This document shows positions 1 to 5,035 of a stretch of 6,522 bases of DNA, piece by piece. The stretch spans positions 1-6,522 of the forward strand of contig CAKZVG010000440.1 in the NCBI GenBank assembly GCA_937921835.1, written 5' to 3'. The notes beneath the pieces are model-generated. The model saw only the letters and a program-made list of their open reading frames with translations. It was not told the origin of the DNA and made no database searches. Origin of the DNA: an uncultured Bryobacteraceae bacterium (GTDB lineage: Bacteria; Acidobacteriota; Terriglobia; Bryobacterales; Bryobacteraceae). The stretch's first letter is position 1. The number at the start of each line of letters is the position of its first letter. A program made the position numbers and the translations under genes.

Positions 1-173
1 CCTACTACGCGCACTTGCTCGAGTCCGGCGCGGACCCCGGACAACTGGAACGGTTCCGCGCCGGGCACCTGAAGTGGATGCCGGAGTATCTGGACCGCGT
101 CGCCGCCGGGGCGCGCCACCCGTTTTTCGCCCTGCTGGCCAGCTTTACGTGCGAGCTGTTGGCGGCGGAATAG
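1..173 (+). CDS. TorD/NarJ-family molybdoenzyme chaperone, C-terminal fragment (5' end outside window)
   Basis: Reading frame 3 is open from the window edge to TAG at 171-173 and gives 56 residues beginning YYAHLLESGADPGQLERF. The fragment contains GHLKWMPEYLDRV followed by HPFFALLASFTCELLAAE. This matches the closing helices of the TorD/DmsD/NarJ family, which carry an (E)HL..W.P motif, then a stretch like A....HPFY..L..L...FL just before the stop. Family members are cytoplasmic, all-helical chaperones that bind the signal peptide and apoprotein of molybdopterin oxidoreductases before cofactor insertion and Tat export. If the call is right, a DMSO-reductase-family enzyme probably lies to the left of the window. 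The next gene follows on the same strand after 154 nt. Only about a quarter of a usual 200-residue TorD protein is visible, so another helical protein remains possible. Confidence 0.6.
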   Translation, partial: YYAHLLESGADPGQLERFRAGHLKWMPEYLDRVAAGARHPFFALLASFTCELLAAE

Positions 174-315
174 AGCAACTCACACTTAGAAGTCCTCTGC
201 ACGCAAGAATTGCGGACCGGGACGCAAGCTTCGCGCGGGCCGGATCCCATCCGTTCCCGCAAGCCGCTCGAAACAAAAGCGCAGCGCGGCTGGCAGCCGG
301 TTTGCACCCGCACCC

Positions 316-323
316 GGGGAGGA
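316..323 (+). promoter_or_regulatory. Shine-Dalgarno for the small exported protein
   Basis: GGGGAGGA lies four bases before the ATG at 328-330. It is a strong ribosome-binding site and fixes this start over upstream or internal alternatives. The rest of the 174-327 spacer shows no convincing -35/-10 pair. A short GC hairpin at 287-299 (CGGCT, 3-nt loop, AGCCG) has no T-run, so read-through from the TorD-like gene is possible. Confidence 0.75.
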
Positions 324-327
324 TCTC

Positions 328-684
328 ATGAAAAAGTGGCTCTTAGCGGTTCCCGCGGCGTTGATGACCGCGGCGATTGGTTTGGGGCAGACGCAAAGCG
401 CCTCTCCCGCGCCCGCGCAACCGGGACAAGGGCAGTCCCAGGTTCTCGGCCGCGGGCGGGGCGGGGCGCCGTTCGCCTGGAACGACCGCAATAAGGACGG
501 CATTTGCGATGTGACCGGCAAACCGGTGGGCGAAGGACGGCCCGTCGGCTTCGGGCGGGGCCGGGGTGGAGGCCGCGGGCGCCCAGCGGCGGCCTTCGGC
601 GGCCGTGGCTGGAGAGGCGGGGGTTGGGGACGGGGCATGCCCGCCGCCTCGCCGGCTCAGCCCCAGAACGAAGTCCGCCAGTGA
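328..684 (+). CDS. small exported Gly/Arg-rich protein with a DxNxDGxCD motif, function unknown
   Basis: This 118-residue protein is not one I can assign to a named family. Residues 1-24 form a Sec signal peptide: MKKW, then a hydrophobic core LLAVPAALMTAAIGLG, with likely cleavage near the QTQSA stretch. A Pro/Gln/Gly segment follows. At 51-64 is WNDRNKDGICDVTG, with D53, N55, D57, G58 and D61 spaced like the first part of an EF-hand or Excalibur calcium loop (DxDxDGxxC). The acidic residue expected at loop position 12 is replaced by Gly, and C60 is the only cysteine. Residues 69-105 are low-complexity Gly/Arg/Trp repeats (GFGRGRGGGRGR, GGRGWRGGGWGRG). The start is fixed by a strong Shine-Dalgarno. 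Its position directly after a TorD-like gene suggests, but does not show, a periplasmic accessory role near a molybdoenzyme. Metal or nucleic-acid binding by the basic tail is speculation. Confidence 0.72.
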   Translation: MKKWLLAVPAALMTAAIGLGQTQSASPAPAQPGQGQSQVLGRGRGGAPFAWNDRNKDGICDVTGKPVGEGRPVGFGRGRGGGRGRPAAAFGGRGWRGGGWGRGMPAASPAQPQNEVRQ

Positions 685-764
685 ACGGTCCCGTGCGGCT
701 CAGCCTGCCGCGACCTGGAATCCGTGACCCGAAACGTGCCGGTGGTGGTCTCCTGGGGCGTTAG

Positions 765-810
765 GGCAGAACTGCCGCCGGGCTGGCGGTGACGGGCCGC
801 GCGCCGGCCC
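765..810. terminator. GC-rich hairpins between convergent genes (possible bidirectional terminator)
   Basis: Three short inverted repeats lie back to back in the 125-nt gap between the small exported gene and the sulfatase gene. They are GGCAG/CTGCC at 765-776, CCGCC/GGCGG at 775-789 with a 5-nt loop, and GGGCCG/CGGCCC at 794-810 with a 5-nt loop. The last one runs into the sulfatase stop codon. The position between two converging 3' ends fits a terminator. None is followed by a T-run on either strand, and short palindromes arise easily in such GC-rich DNA. The rest of 685-809 shows nothing recognisable. Confidence 0.25.
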
Positions 811-2204
811 TAAGCGCGCGCGGCCTTCCAGCCCGCATCGAGGATCCTGCGGTGCTCCTCGAGGGCGCGCTTGGCTTCCGGCTTGAGGGCGAGGTTGGTG
901 AACTCACGCGGGTCCTTGTCGTGGTCGTACAACTCTTCGCCGCCGCCGCGGCCTTCCCAGCGGATGTAGCGGTAGCGCGCGGTGCGGATCGAACGCCCGG
1001 TGATGTCTTCGTAGGTAAGCTGCGTGAAGGCGGCTTTCTTGAAAGGCCGGGCAGGGTTGTCGAGCAGCCGCTCGAAGCTCTGTCCTTCCAGATTCTCCGG
1101 CGGGCGCAGCCCGCACAGGGCGGCCAGAGTAGGATAGAGATCGACGAACTCCACCAGCGCCTGAGACGCCTTGCCGTTGCCCTTGCGTCCTGGCGCGGCG
1201 ACGATCAGCGGCACGCGCGCCGACTCCTCCATGAGCGACATCTTCTGCCAGCGCGTGTGCTCGCCCAGGTTCCAGCCGTGGTCTCCCCAGAAGACGACGA
1301 TGGTGTTGCCGGCCAGACCCATTTTTTCCAGTCCACGGAGCACGCGGCCAGTCAGGTCGTCCATGTAGGAGGTGGAGGCCCAGTAACCGCGCAAGGCCTC
1401 CCGGATGCGGGGCGTATCCATCCGCATGTTGTTCCACAGGTGCGGCCGGACCGCTTTGGCCGCCTCCGGGATGTCGTCCAGATCGTCCGGCGGGTTGTAT
1501 ACCGGCTCGATGGTGTTCAGCGGGTAGAGGTCAAAGAAGCGCGACGGCGCGACGAAGGGCAGATGCGGCCGCAGGAAACCCACCGCCAGGAAGAAAGGAT
1601 CGCTCTTGCGCTCTTCGAGCAACGACAGCGCGTGCTCGGCCGCGCGCGTGTCCGCTTGGCCCTTGTCGTCGGCGGCCGCGATCCACTGCATGCCGAAGCT
1701 CACGCCGGGCGGGTTCAGGCGCCGGCCTTCACCCGGCGTCTTATCCTCCAGCCCGGGAGGCGACACGGAATGGTTCCACGAAGGCTCGTCCTGAAAACGC
1801 GGGGTGCCCACTTCGCCCGGCACGTTCATGTGGAACATCTTGCCTTCGCGCGCCGCGAACCAGCCATTGTTTTTGAACAACTGCGGCAGCGTGACGGCGT
1901 TGGGGTGGTGATCCCGGAAGTCGACGTTGTTGCCGAGCACCCGCACGGTGTCCGGCCGCAGGCCGGTCAACAAAGAAGCGCGCGAGGGGCCGCAGAGGGG
2001 GAACTGGCAGTAGGCGCGTTCAAACAGCACCCCGCGCCGGGCCAGGGCGTCGATGTTGGGCGACTTCACACGCGGATGGCCGTAGCAGCCGAGCGCGGTG
2101 TTCAGGTCGTCGGCCGCCAGAAACAGCACGTTCGGCCGTTTCCGGCTTTGGCTTATCAGCGGGGCGGCCGAAGCCGCGGCCAGGAACGAGCGGCGGCTCA
2201 ACAT
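810..2204 (-). CDS. Tat-exported sulfatase, iduronate-2-sulfatase-like
   Basis: The protein has 464 residues and is a type I sulfatase that hydrolyses sulfate esters, probably on a sugar or glycosaminoglycan-like substrate. A twin-arginine signal, SRRSFLAAASAAPL, lies at 3-16, implying folded export to the periplasm or beyond. RPNVLFLAADDLN gives the metal-binding D32 and D33. PLCGPSRASLLTG (69-81) is the C-x-P-x-R signature: C71 would be converted to formylglycine, so a maturation enzyme must exist elsewhere. FFLAVGFLRPHLPF (205-218) and FWGDHGWNLGEHTRWQK (305-321) carry further metal- and sulfate-site residues, including D308, H309 and K321. The ordered motifs LGCYG..RVKSPNIDALA, PFFLAVGF..PH.PF and DHGW.LGEH are those of human IDS and bacterial relatives, although the actual substrate is not shown. 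I chose the ATG at 2202-2204 because it places the Tat motif at the N-terminus. A GGGAGG lies 10 nt upstream, and the start overlaps the epimerase stop. An in-frame start 35 codons upstream would run far into the epimerase gene. Confidence 0.94.
   Translation of the reverse strand: MLSRRSFLAAASAAPLISQSRKRPNVLFLAADDLNTALGCYGHPRVKSPNIDALARRGVLFERAYCQFPLCGPSRASLLTGLRPDTVRVLGNNVDFRDHHPNAVTLPQLFKNNGWFAAREGKMFHMNVPGEVGTPRFQDEPSWNHSVSPPGLEDKTPGEGRRLNPPGVSFGMQWIAAADDKGQADTRAAEHALSLLEERKSDPFFLAVGFLRPHLPFVAPSRFFDLYPLNTIEPVYNPPDDLDDIPEAAKAVRPHLWNNMRMDTPRIREALRGYWASTSYMDDLTGRVLRGLEKMGLAGNTIVVFWGDHGWNLGEHTRWQKMSLMEESARVPLIVAAPGRKGNGKASQALVEFVDLYPTLAALCGLRPPENLEGQSFERLLDNPARPFKKAAFTQLTYEDITGRSIRTARYRYIRWEGRGGGEELYDHDKDPREFTNLALKPEAKRALEEHRRILDAGWKAARA
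2198..2204 (-). other. 7-nt overlap of epimerase stop and sulfatase start
   Basis: On the minus strand the sequence ATGTTGA holds the sulfatase ATG (2204-2202) and the epimerase TGA (2200-2198) in different frames. This shows that the two genes form one transcript, and it suggests translational coupling by ribosome re-initiation. Confidence 0.85.
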
Positions 2205-3070
2205 GCCGGCACCGCCTCCCACGCCTCGCGCTGCACGCGCTTCAGGTAGGCCAGCCCTTCCGAGGCAAGCTGCTCGGGGGAGTCCGCCAGTTTTCGCCAG
2301 ATGCAGCACAGCTTAGCGATGTTCTCCATGTTCGGGTCGAAGGACTCGATAGTCACGTAGCCATCATAGCCCACCTGCCGCAGCGCGCCAAAAAACTCGC
2401 GCCACGGCACCAAACCCGTGCCCGGAATCCCGCGCTGGTTCTCACAGGCGTGAACGTAGCCGAGATCCGCGCCGGTGTCCAGCACCGCCTGCCGGATGTC
2501 GTTCTCCTCGCGGATCATGTGGAACGTATCGAGGTGCACTTTGATGTTCTCCGTCCCGACCTCGCGGATAAAGCGCACCGCGTCGGCGGCGGTGTTGAGG
2601 AAGTGCGACTCGAAGCGGTTCACCGGCTCGATGCCCAGCACCAGCGAGGGATTCGCCGCAGCGGCGTATTCGGCCACTTCCCGGTAGCCGTCCACCGCCC
2701 AGCGCCATTCATCTTCCGTGCGCGGCCTTCCGCTCAGGTAGCCCCAGCCGCAGTAGATCATCCCGCCGAAGACCTCCGCCCCGGCCGCGACGCTCAGATC
2801 GATGAGTTTCTTTGAGAACTCGATCCCGGCGCGGCGAATCTTCGGGTCGGGCGAGATGGTGTTGTATTCGAGTGGCAGCCCATAGCCGGTATTGATCGCC
2901 AGGCCCAGATCCGCGGCCGCGGCTTTCACCTTCCCGGCCGGGAAGTTGTCCGGGTCGAAGGGAATGATCTCGACCGCGTCGAAGCCCAGGCGGGCGCACT
3001 TGTCGAGCAACGGCAGGTCTTTTTCAAGAAAGGTCTCCCGGAACAGGAGCGAGTGGATTCCGAATTTCAT
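2198..3070 (-). CDS. D-tagatose/D-psicose 3-epimerase-family sugar isomerase (TIM barrel)
   Basis: This 290-residue cytoplasmic protein belongs to the xylose isomerase-like AP endonuclease 2 fold. It most resembles ketose 3-epimerases, which invert C3 of ketohexoses using a divalent metal. The four metal ligands are visible in order: E148 in GIEPVNRFE, D181 in HLDTFHM, H207 in YVHACENQRG and E242 in TIESF. R213 is the family's substrate-binding arginine. From memory, the Pseudomonas cichorii enzyme has E152, D185, H211, R217 and E246, a constant offset of four, and about the same length. Related families such as hydroxypyruvate isomerase or 3-keto-sugar epimerases share much of this, so the substrate is uncertain. 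The ATG at 3070 is chosen because MKFGIHSLLF is the typical first strand. The upstream 62 in-frame codons have no family character. The ribosome-binding site is weak (GAGAGA about 6 nt upstream). The gene overlaps the sulfatase by 7 nt and is first in the pair. Confidence 0.9.
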   Translation of the reverse strand: MKFGIHSLLFRETFLEKDLPLLDKCARLGFDAVEIIPFDPDNFPAGKVKAAAADLGLAINTGYGLPLEYNTISPDPKIRRAGIEFSKKLIDLSVAAGAEVFGGMIYCGWGYLSGRPRTEDEWRWAVDGYREVAEYAAAANPSLVLGIEPVNRFESHFLNTAADAVRFIREVGTENIKVHLDTFHMIREENDIRQAVLDTGADLGYVHACENQRGIPGTGLVPWREFFGALRQVGYDGYVTIESFDPNMENIAKLCCIWRKLADSPEQLASEGLAYLKRVQREAWEAVPAC

Positions 3071-3191
3071 CGCGGGTCTCTCTGTGCGGCGCTGCCGCGT
3101 TCCACATGGTACTACGACGGCCGCCCGGAGCGCCGCCACGACGCGCGCGCCGCAGCCGCGCTCGATTAGACTGGGATTTGTGGGAGCTGTC
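3071..3191. promoter_or_regulatory. divergent intergenic region between the epimerase operon and an exported-protein gene
   Basis: These 121 bp separate two divergently transcribed genes and must hold promoters for both unless transcription enters from further away. I found no strong -35/-10 pair on either strand. A TAGACT at 3167-3172 is a weak -10 candidate for the rightward gene but has no -35 partner. A GCGGC/GCCGC inverted repeat with a 3-nt loop (3086-3098) sits just upstream of the epimerase leader and could be a protein site or chance. The function is inferred from layout only. Confidence 0.4.
3182..3186 (+). promoter_or_regulatory. Shine-Dalgarno supporting a TTG start at 3192
   Basis: GGGAG lies five bases before TTG at 3192-3194. 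The first in-frame ATG, at 3207, has no purine-rich site before it. A GTG at 3180 has GGGA only three bases upstream. TTG is therefore the best-supported start, with GTG as the alternative. Confidence 0.5.
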
Positions 3192-3932
3192 TTGATTCGC
3201 TGTTGTATGGTCCTTCTGGTTCCGCCGGCGCTCTCAGCCGAAACCCGCCAACCCATTCCCGAACACGACTCCTTCCGGTGGCGTCCGGCGCTCGTTCAGT
3301 CCGGTCTTTTCGCCCTGATCGAACACGGCGGCCGCCTGGCGCAGGCGGGCACCCGTGAGCAGCTCAAAGGGCCGTTCTGGAAGGACTATTGGACGTCGGT
3401 GAAAGGTCTTTCCGGACGCTGGGACGACGGGGACACGAAGATCTGCAACTACGTGGCGCACCCCATGCAGGGCGCCGTGGCGGGCTACATTCAGGTGCAG
3501 AACGATCCCAAGGGGATGTACCTGGAGTTCTCCCGCAAACCCGAGTACTGGAGCAGCCGGCTAAAGGGGCTGTTGTGGTCGGCCGCCTACAGCACGCAGT
3601 TCGAACTCGGGCCGTTCAGCGAGGCGGCCATCGGCAACATCGGCATGAAGCCGGGCACCATGGCGATGGTGGATTTGATCGTGACGCCGTTTGGGGGATT
3701 CGGCTGGCAGATAGGGGAGGACGCCGCCGACCGCTACCTGGTGCGGTGGATCGAAGCCAAAACCGAGTTGCGCGGCGTAAAAATTGTGGCGCGGTCGCTT
3801 CTGAACCCCAGCCGTTCGATGGCGAACCTGCTGCGCCTTCGTTACCCCTGGCACCGGGACACACGCGATGGAGTCAACGCGCCGCGGGTGTACCGCTCCG
3901 CTGCCGGTCCGGCCCATCCCGCGGCCAACTGA
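3192..3932 (+). CDS. exported protein of unknown function with conserved-looking NYVAHP and NPSRSMAN motifs
   Basis: The protein has 246 residues from a TTG start, or 250 from GTG at 3180. The N-terminus MIRCCMVLLVPPALSA is a short signal peptide ending in a good cleavage site before ETRQ. The mature part is rich in aromatics. It contains CNYVAHPMQGAVAGYIQVQND (in the 85-105 region), EYWSSRLKGLLWSAAYSTQF (118-137), ELGPFSEAAIGNIG (138-151), a VTPFGGFGWQIGEDAADRY segment (164-182) and NPSRSMANLLRLRYPWHRD (205-223). The N..xHP..G pattern followed by S/WS..YS and a late NP.R...N motif reminds me of periplasmic or outer-membrane families such as DUF3943, but this is recall and not a match. It may be a small envelope protein. 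The gene stands alone, divergent from the epimerase pair and convergent with the microprotein, whose stop lies two bases beyond. The first roughly 100 in-frame codons from 2892 overlap the epimerase antisense and are not coding. Confidence 0.72.
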   Translation: MIRCCMVLLVPPALSAETRQPIPEHDSFRWRPALVQSGLFALIEHGGRLAQAGTREQLKGPFWKDYWTSVKGLSGRWDDGDTKICNYVAHPMQGAVAGYIQVQNDPKGMYLEFSRKPEYWSSRLKGLLWSAAYSTQFELGPFSEAAIGNIGMKPGTMAMVDLIVTPFGGFGWQIGEDAADRYLVRWIEAKTELRGVKIVARSLLNPSRSMANLLRLRYPWHRDTRDGVNAPRVYRSAAGPAHPAAN

Positions 3933-3934
3933 GA

Positions 3935-4006
3935 CTATTTCTTGGCTTTTGCCGGCGCCTTCTTGGTTGCCTTGGCGGGCTTGGCTGTCTTCGGCTTACA
4001 TGCCAT
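3935..4006 (-). CDS. 23-residue Lys/Ala/Pro-rich microprotein, histone H1-tail-like
   Basis: This tiny reading frame starts at ATG 4004-4006 and ends at TAG 3935-3937. It begins MACKPKTAK and ends KKAPAKAKK. It has nine Lys, seven Ala, three Pro, two Thr, one Cys and no acidic residue. The composition is that of the C-terminal tails of histone H1-like bacterial proteins (HctB, AlgP), but without any other domain. Evidence that it is translated is the Shine-Dalgarno AAGGAGGA seven bases before the ATG, one of the best in the window, together with a possible promoter just upstream. An in-frame TGA at 4055-4057 shows it is not simply the end of a longer protein. It lies 100 nt after the FHA gene on the same strand, and its stop is two bases from that of the convergent gene. 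Nucleic-acid or polyanion binding is inferred from charge only. It could also be a decayed remnant. Confidence 0.5.
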   Translation of the reverse strand: MACKPKTAKPAKATKKAPAKAKK

Positions 4007-4013
4007 GGACTGA

Positions 4014-4021
4014 TCCTCCTT
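4014..4021 (-). promoter_or_regulatory. near-perfect Shine-Dalgarno for the microprotein
   Basis: On the minus strand AAGGAGGA is followed by a seven-base spacer and ATG at 4006-4004. This is a full anti-Shine-Dalgarno complement at optimal distance and is the main support for translation of the 23-codon frame. Confidence 0.65.
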
Positions 4022-4028
4022 GCCTTCG

Positions 4029-4058
4029 ATGATTGCCGCGGGCGTGGGCGCGCGTCAA
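4029..4058 (-). promoter_or_regulatory. candidate sigma70-type promoter for the microprotein
   Basis: On the minus strand TTGACG (4058-4053) matches five of six -35 consensus bases. After an 18-nt spacer, AATCAT (4034-4029) matches four of six -10 bases. Transcription would begin near 4022, giving a leader of only about 16 nt that starts with the Shine-Dalgarno. The -35 match stands out in GC-rich surroundings, but the -10 is imperfect and the spacer is one longer than ideal. The remainder of the 4059-4106 gap shows no T-run terminator for the FHA gene. Confidence 0.35.
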
Positions 4059-4106
4059 GAGCTTCGAGCCGGTTCCCTCTGTTTTTCGAGCAAGTGCCCG
4101 CGGCGG

Positions 4107-4976
4107 CTACCGCAACGCGCCACCGCAGCTCACACAGAATTTCGCCGCCGCGCGGACGGTGGCTCCGCAGTGCGGGCAGACGCGCACTTCGGCGGTGGGC
4201 TGGGCGGCAGGAAACGGAGCGGGCGATACCGCCGGCGCGGCGGCAACCGGGGCCGGGGCAGGGGCCGGAGCCTGGGCGGGCGGCTGTTCGAAGCCGAGCG
4301 AACGCAACAGGCGCGCGGCCTCCTCGACGCTGAGCGCGACGGTGCGGTCCGACACCGCGGGCGCCGGTCCGCTCACCACCAGCTCGCTTGTGCCGCAGAC
4401 GATCACGTCGCCGTTCTTGAGCGCCACCGGCTCGGAAATCCGCACGCCGTTGACAAAGGTTCCGTTGGTGCTGCCGGTGTCGGTCAGGACACAGCCCTCG
4501 GGCCCGCATTCCACCACGGCATGGTTCCGCGACAGCGCGTCGTCGGTGATGCAGATGTCGCTTTGCGGCGAGCGGCCGAGGGTCATCCGCCCTTCCAGGC
4601 GGAAGCTCGACCCGGCGGCCGGACCCGTGCGTCCCGTCAATCCCCATTCGCCCGCCGGGGACGGCCCGGCAGCCGCCTGCGGAGGTTGCGCGGCGGCCGG
4701 CGAAGCGGGGTGTCCGGCGGCCGCCACCGGCGCTGGCGCTGGCGCCGGAGGTTCCGCGAAGAGTCCGGCCGCGAATGGCGGGGCGGGCGCAGGTTCCAGC
4801 GGCGCGGGCGTTTGAACCGGTTCGGGCGGGCGCAGACCTGCCTCGCGGGCCGGCGCCCAGGCGGGCATGCCCTCTGACCACACCATCGTCTCGAACCCCA
4901 AGCGGTCCAATACCGCGAGAAGCGTGGTCTCGCTAACGGGTCCCTCCGGCTGCCCGTTTTCGAGGTAGTACCACAT
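4107..4976 (-). CDS. GYF_2 - FHA - zinc-ribbon adaptor protein
   Basis: This 289-residue soluble protein has three small domains joined by Pro/Ala linkers. Residues 1-45 (MWYYLENGQPEGPVSETTLL, then MVWSEGMPAWAPA) match the GYF_2/DUF4339 fold, a peptide-binding module common in bacterial membrane-linked proteins. Residues 51-109 are a Pro/Ala-rich linker. Residues 112-203 are an FHA domain, which binds phosphothreonine peptides: GR at 134-135, SRNH at 149-152 and TGSTNGTFVNG at 167-177 are all intact. A short helix-forming segment (VEEAARLLRSLGF) and a second Pro/Ala linker follow. The C-terminus is a zinc ribbon with C267, C270, C281 and C284. The start at ATG 4976 is preferred over ATG 4994 because GGAGG lies five bases upstream and GYF_2 proteins usually begin at MWYY. 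It lies 59 nt downstream of the Yip1 gene. A Ser/Thr kinase partner is expected from the FHA domain but is not in the window. Confidence 0.92.
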   Translation of the reverse strand: MWYYLENGQPEGPVSETTLLAVLDRLGFETMVWSEGMPAWAPAREAGLRPPEPVQTPAPLEPAPAPPFAAGLFAEPPAPAPAPVAAAGHPASPAAAQPPQAAAGPSPAGEWGLTGRTGPAAGSSFRLEGRMTLGRSPQSDICITDDALSRNHAVVECGPEGCVLTDTGSTNGTFVNGVRISEPVALKNGDVIVCGTSELVVSGPAPAVSDRTVALSVEEAARLLRSLGFEQPPAQAPAPAPAPVAAAPAVSPAPFPAAQPTAEVRVCPHCGATVRAAAKFCVSCGGALR

Positions 4977-4981
4977 CGTGT

Positions 4982-4986
4982 CCTCC
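4982..4986 (-). promoter_or_regulatory. Shine-Dalgarno selecting the MWYY start
   Basis: On the minus strand GGAGG is followed by five bases and the ATG at 4976-4974. The in-frame ATG at 4994 would place this site inside the coding region and has only a weak AGGCAG before it, so the shorter start is favoured. Confidence 0.65.
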
Positions 4987-5035
4987 GAGGCCATTTCTGC
5001 CTGGCCGCTCTCCAAAAGAATACCTGATCGCCAGC

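Noticed and set aside
287..299. CGGCT/AGCCG hairpin as a terminator after the TorD-like gene
   Set aside because: The stem has only five pairs, there is no T-run, and it lies just before the ribosome-binding site of the next gene. It is likely chance in GC-rich DNA.
186..638. A 150-codon minus-strand frame opposite the small exported protein
   Set aside because: It is Pro/Arg-rich only because it is antisense to a Gly/Arg-rich gene. The plus-strand frame has the signal peptide and Shine-Dalgarno.
789..2249. A 486-codon open frame on the + strand opposite the sulfatase
   Set aside because: It is the antisense shadow of a clearly recognisable sulfatase in high-GC DNA. Its translation is Arg/Gln/Val/His-rich, lacks any domain pattern and has no ribosome-binding site.
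2205..2309. A 35-codon N-terminal extension of the sulfatase
   Set aside because: It would overlap the epimerase by over 100 nt and bury the Tat signal inside the protein. The ATG at 2204 has both the Tat motif and the stop/start overlap.
3071..3256. A 62-codon N-terminal extension of the epimerase
   Set aside because: The extra residues are Arg-rich with no family similarity, and they would overlap the divergent exported-protein gene. MKFGIHSLLF is the normal start of the TIM barrel.
4719..4760. GGCGCT-type tandem repeats as a possible DNA repeat element
   Set aside because: They encode the Ala/Pro linker of the FHA protein. The parallel linker on the other side of the FHA domain uses different codons, so this is protein composition and not a DNA element.
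3874..4881. A 335-codon minus-strand frame and 260-285-codon plus-strand frames over the FHA gene
   Set aside because: They overlap the intact GYF_2-FHA-zinc ribbon gene in other frames. The products are Arg/Ala/Gly low-complexity sequence expected from GC-rich shadows. The 3874 frame also runs across the end of the exported-protein gene.
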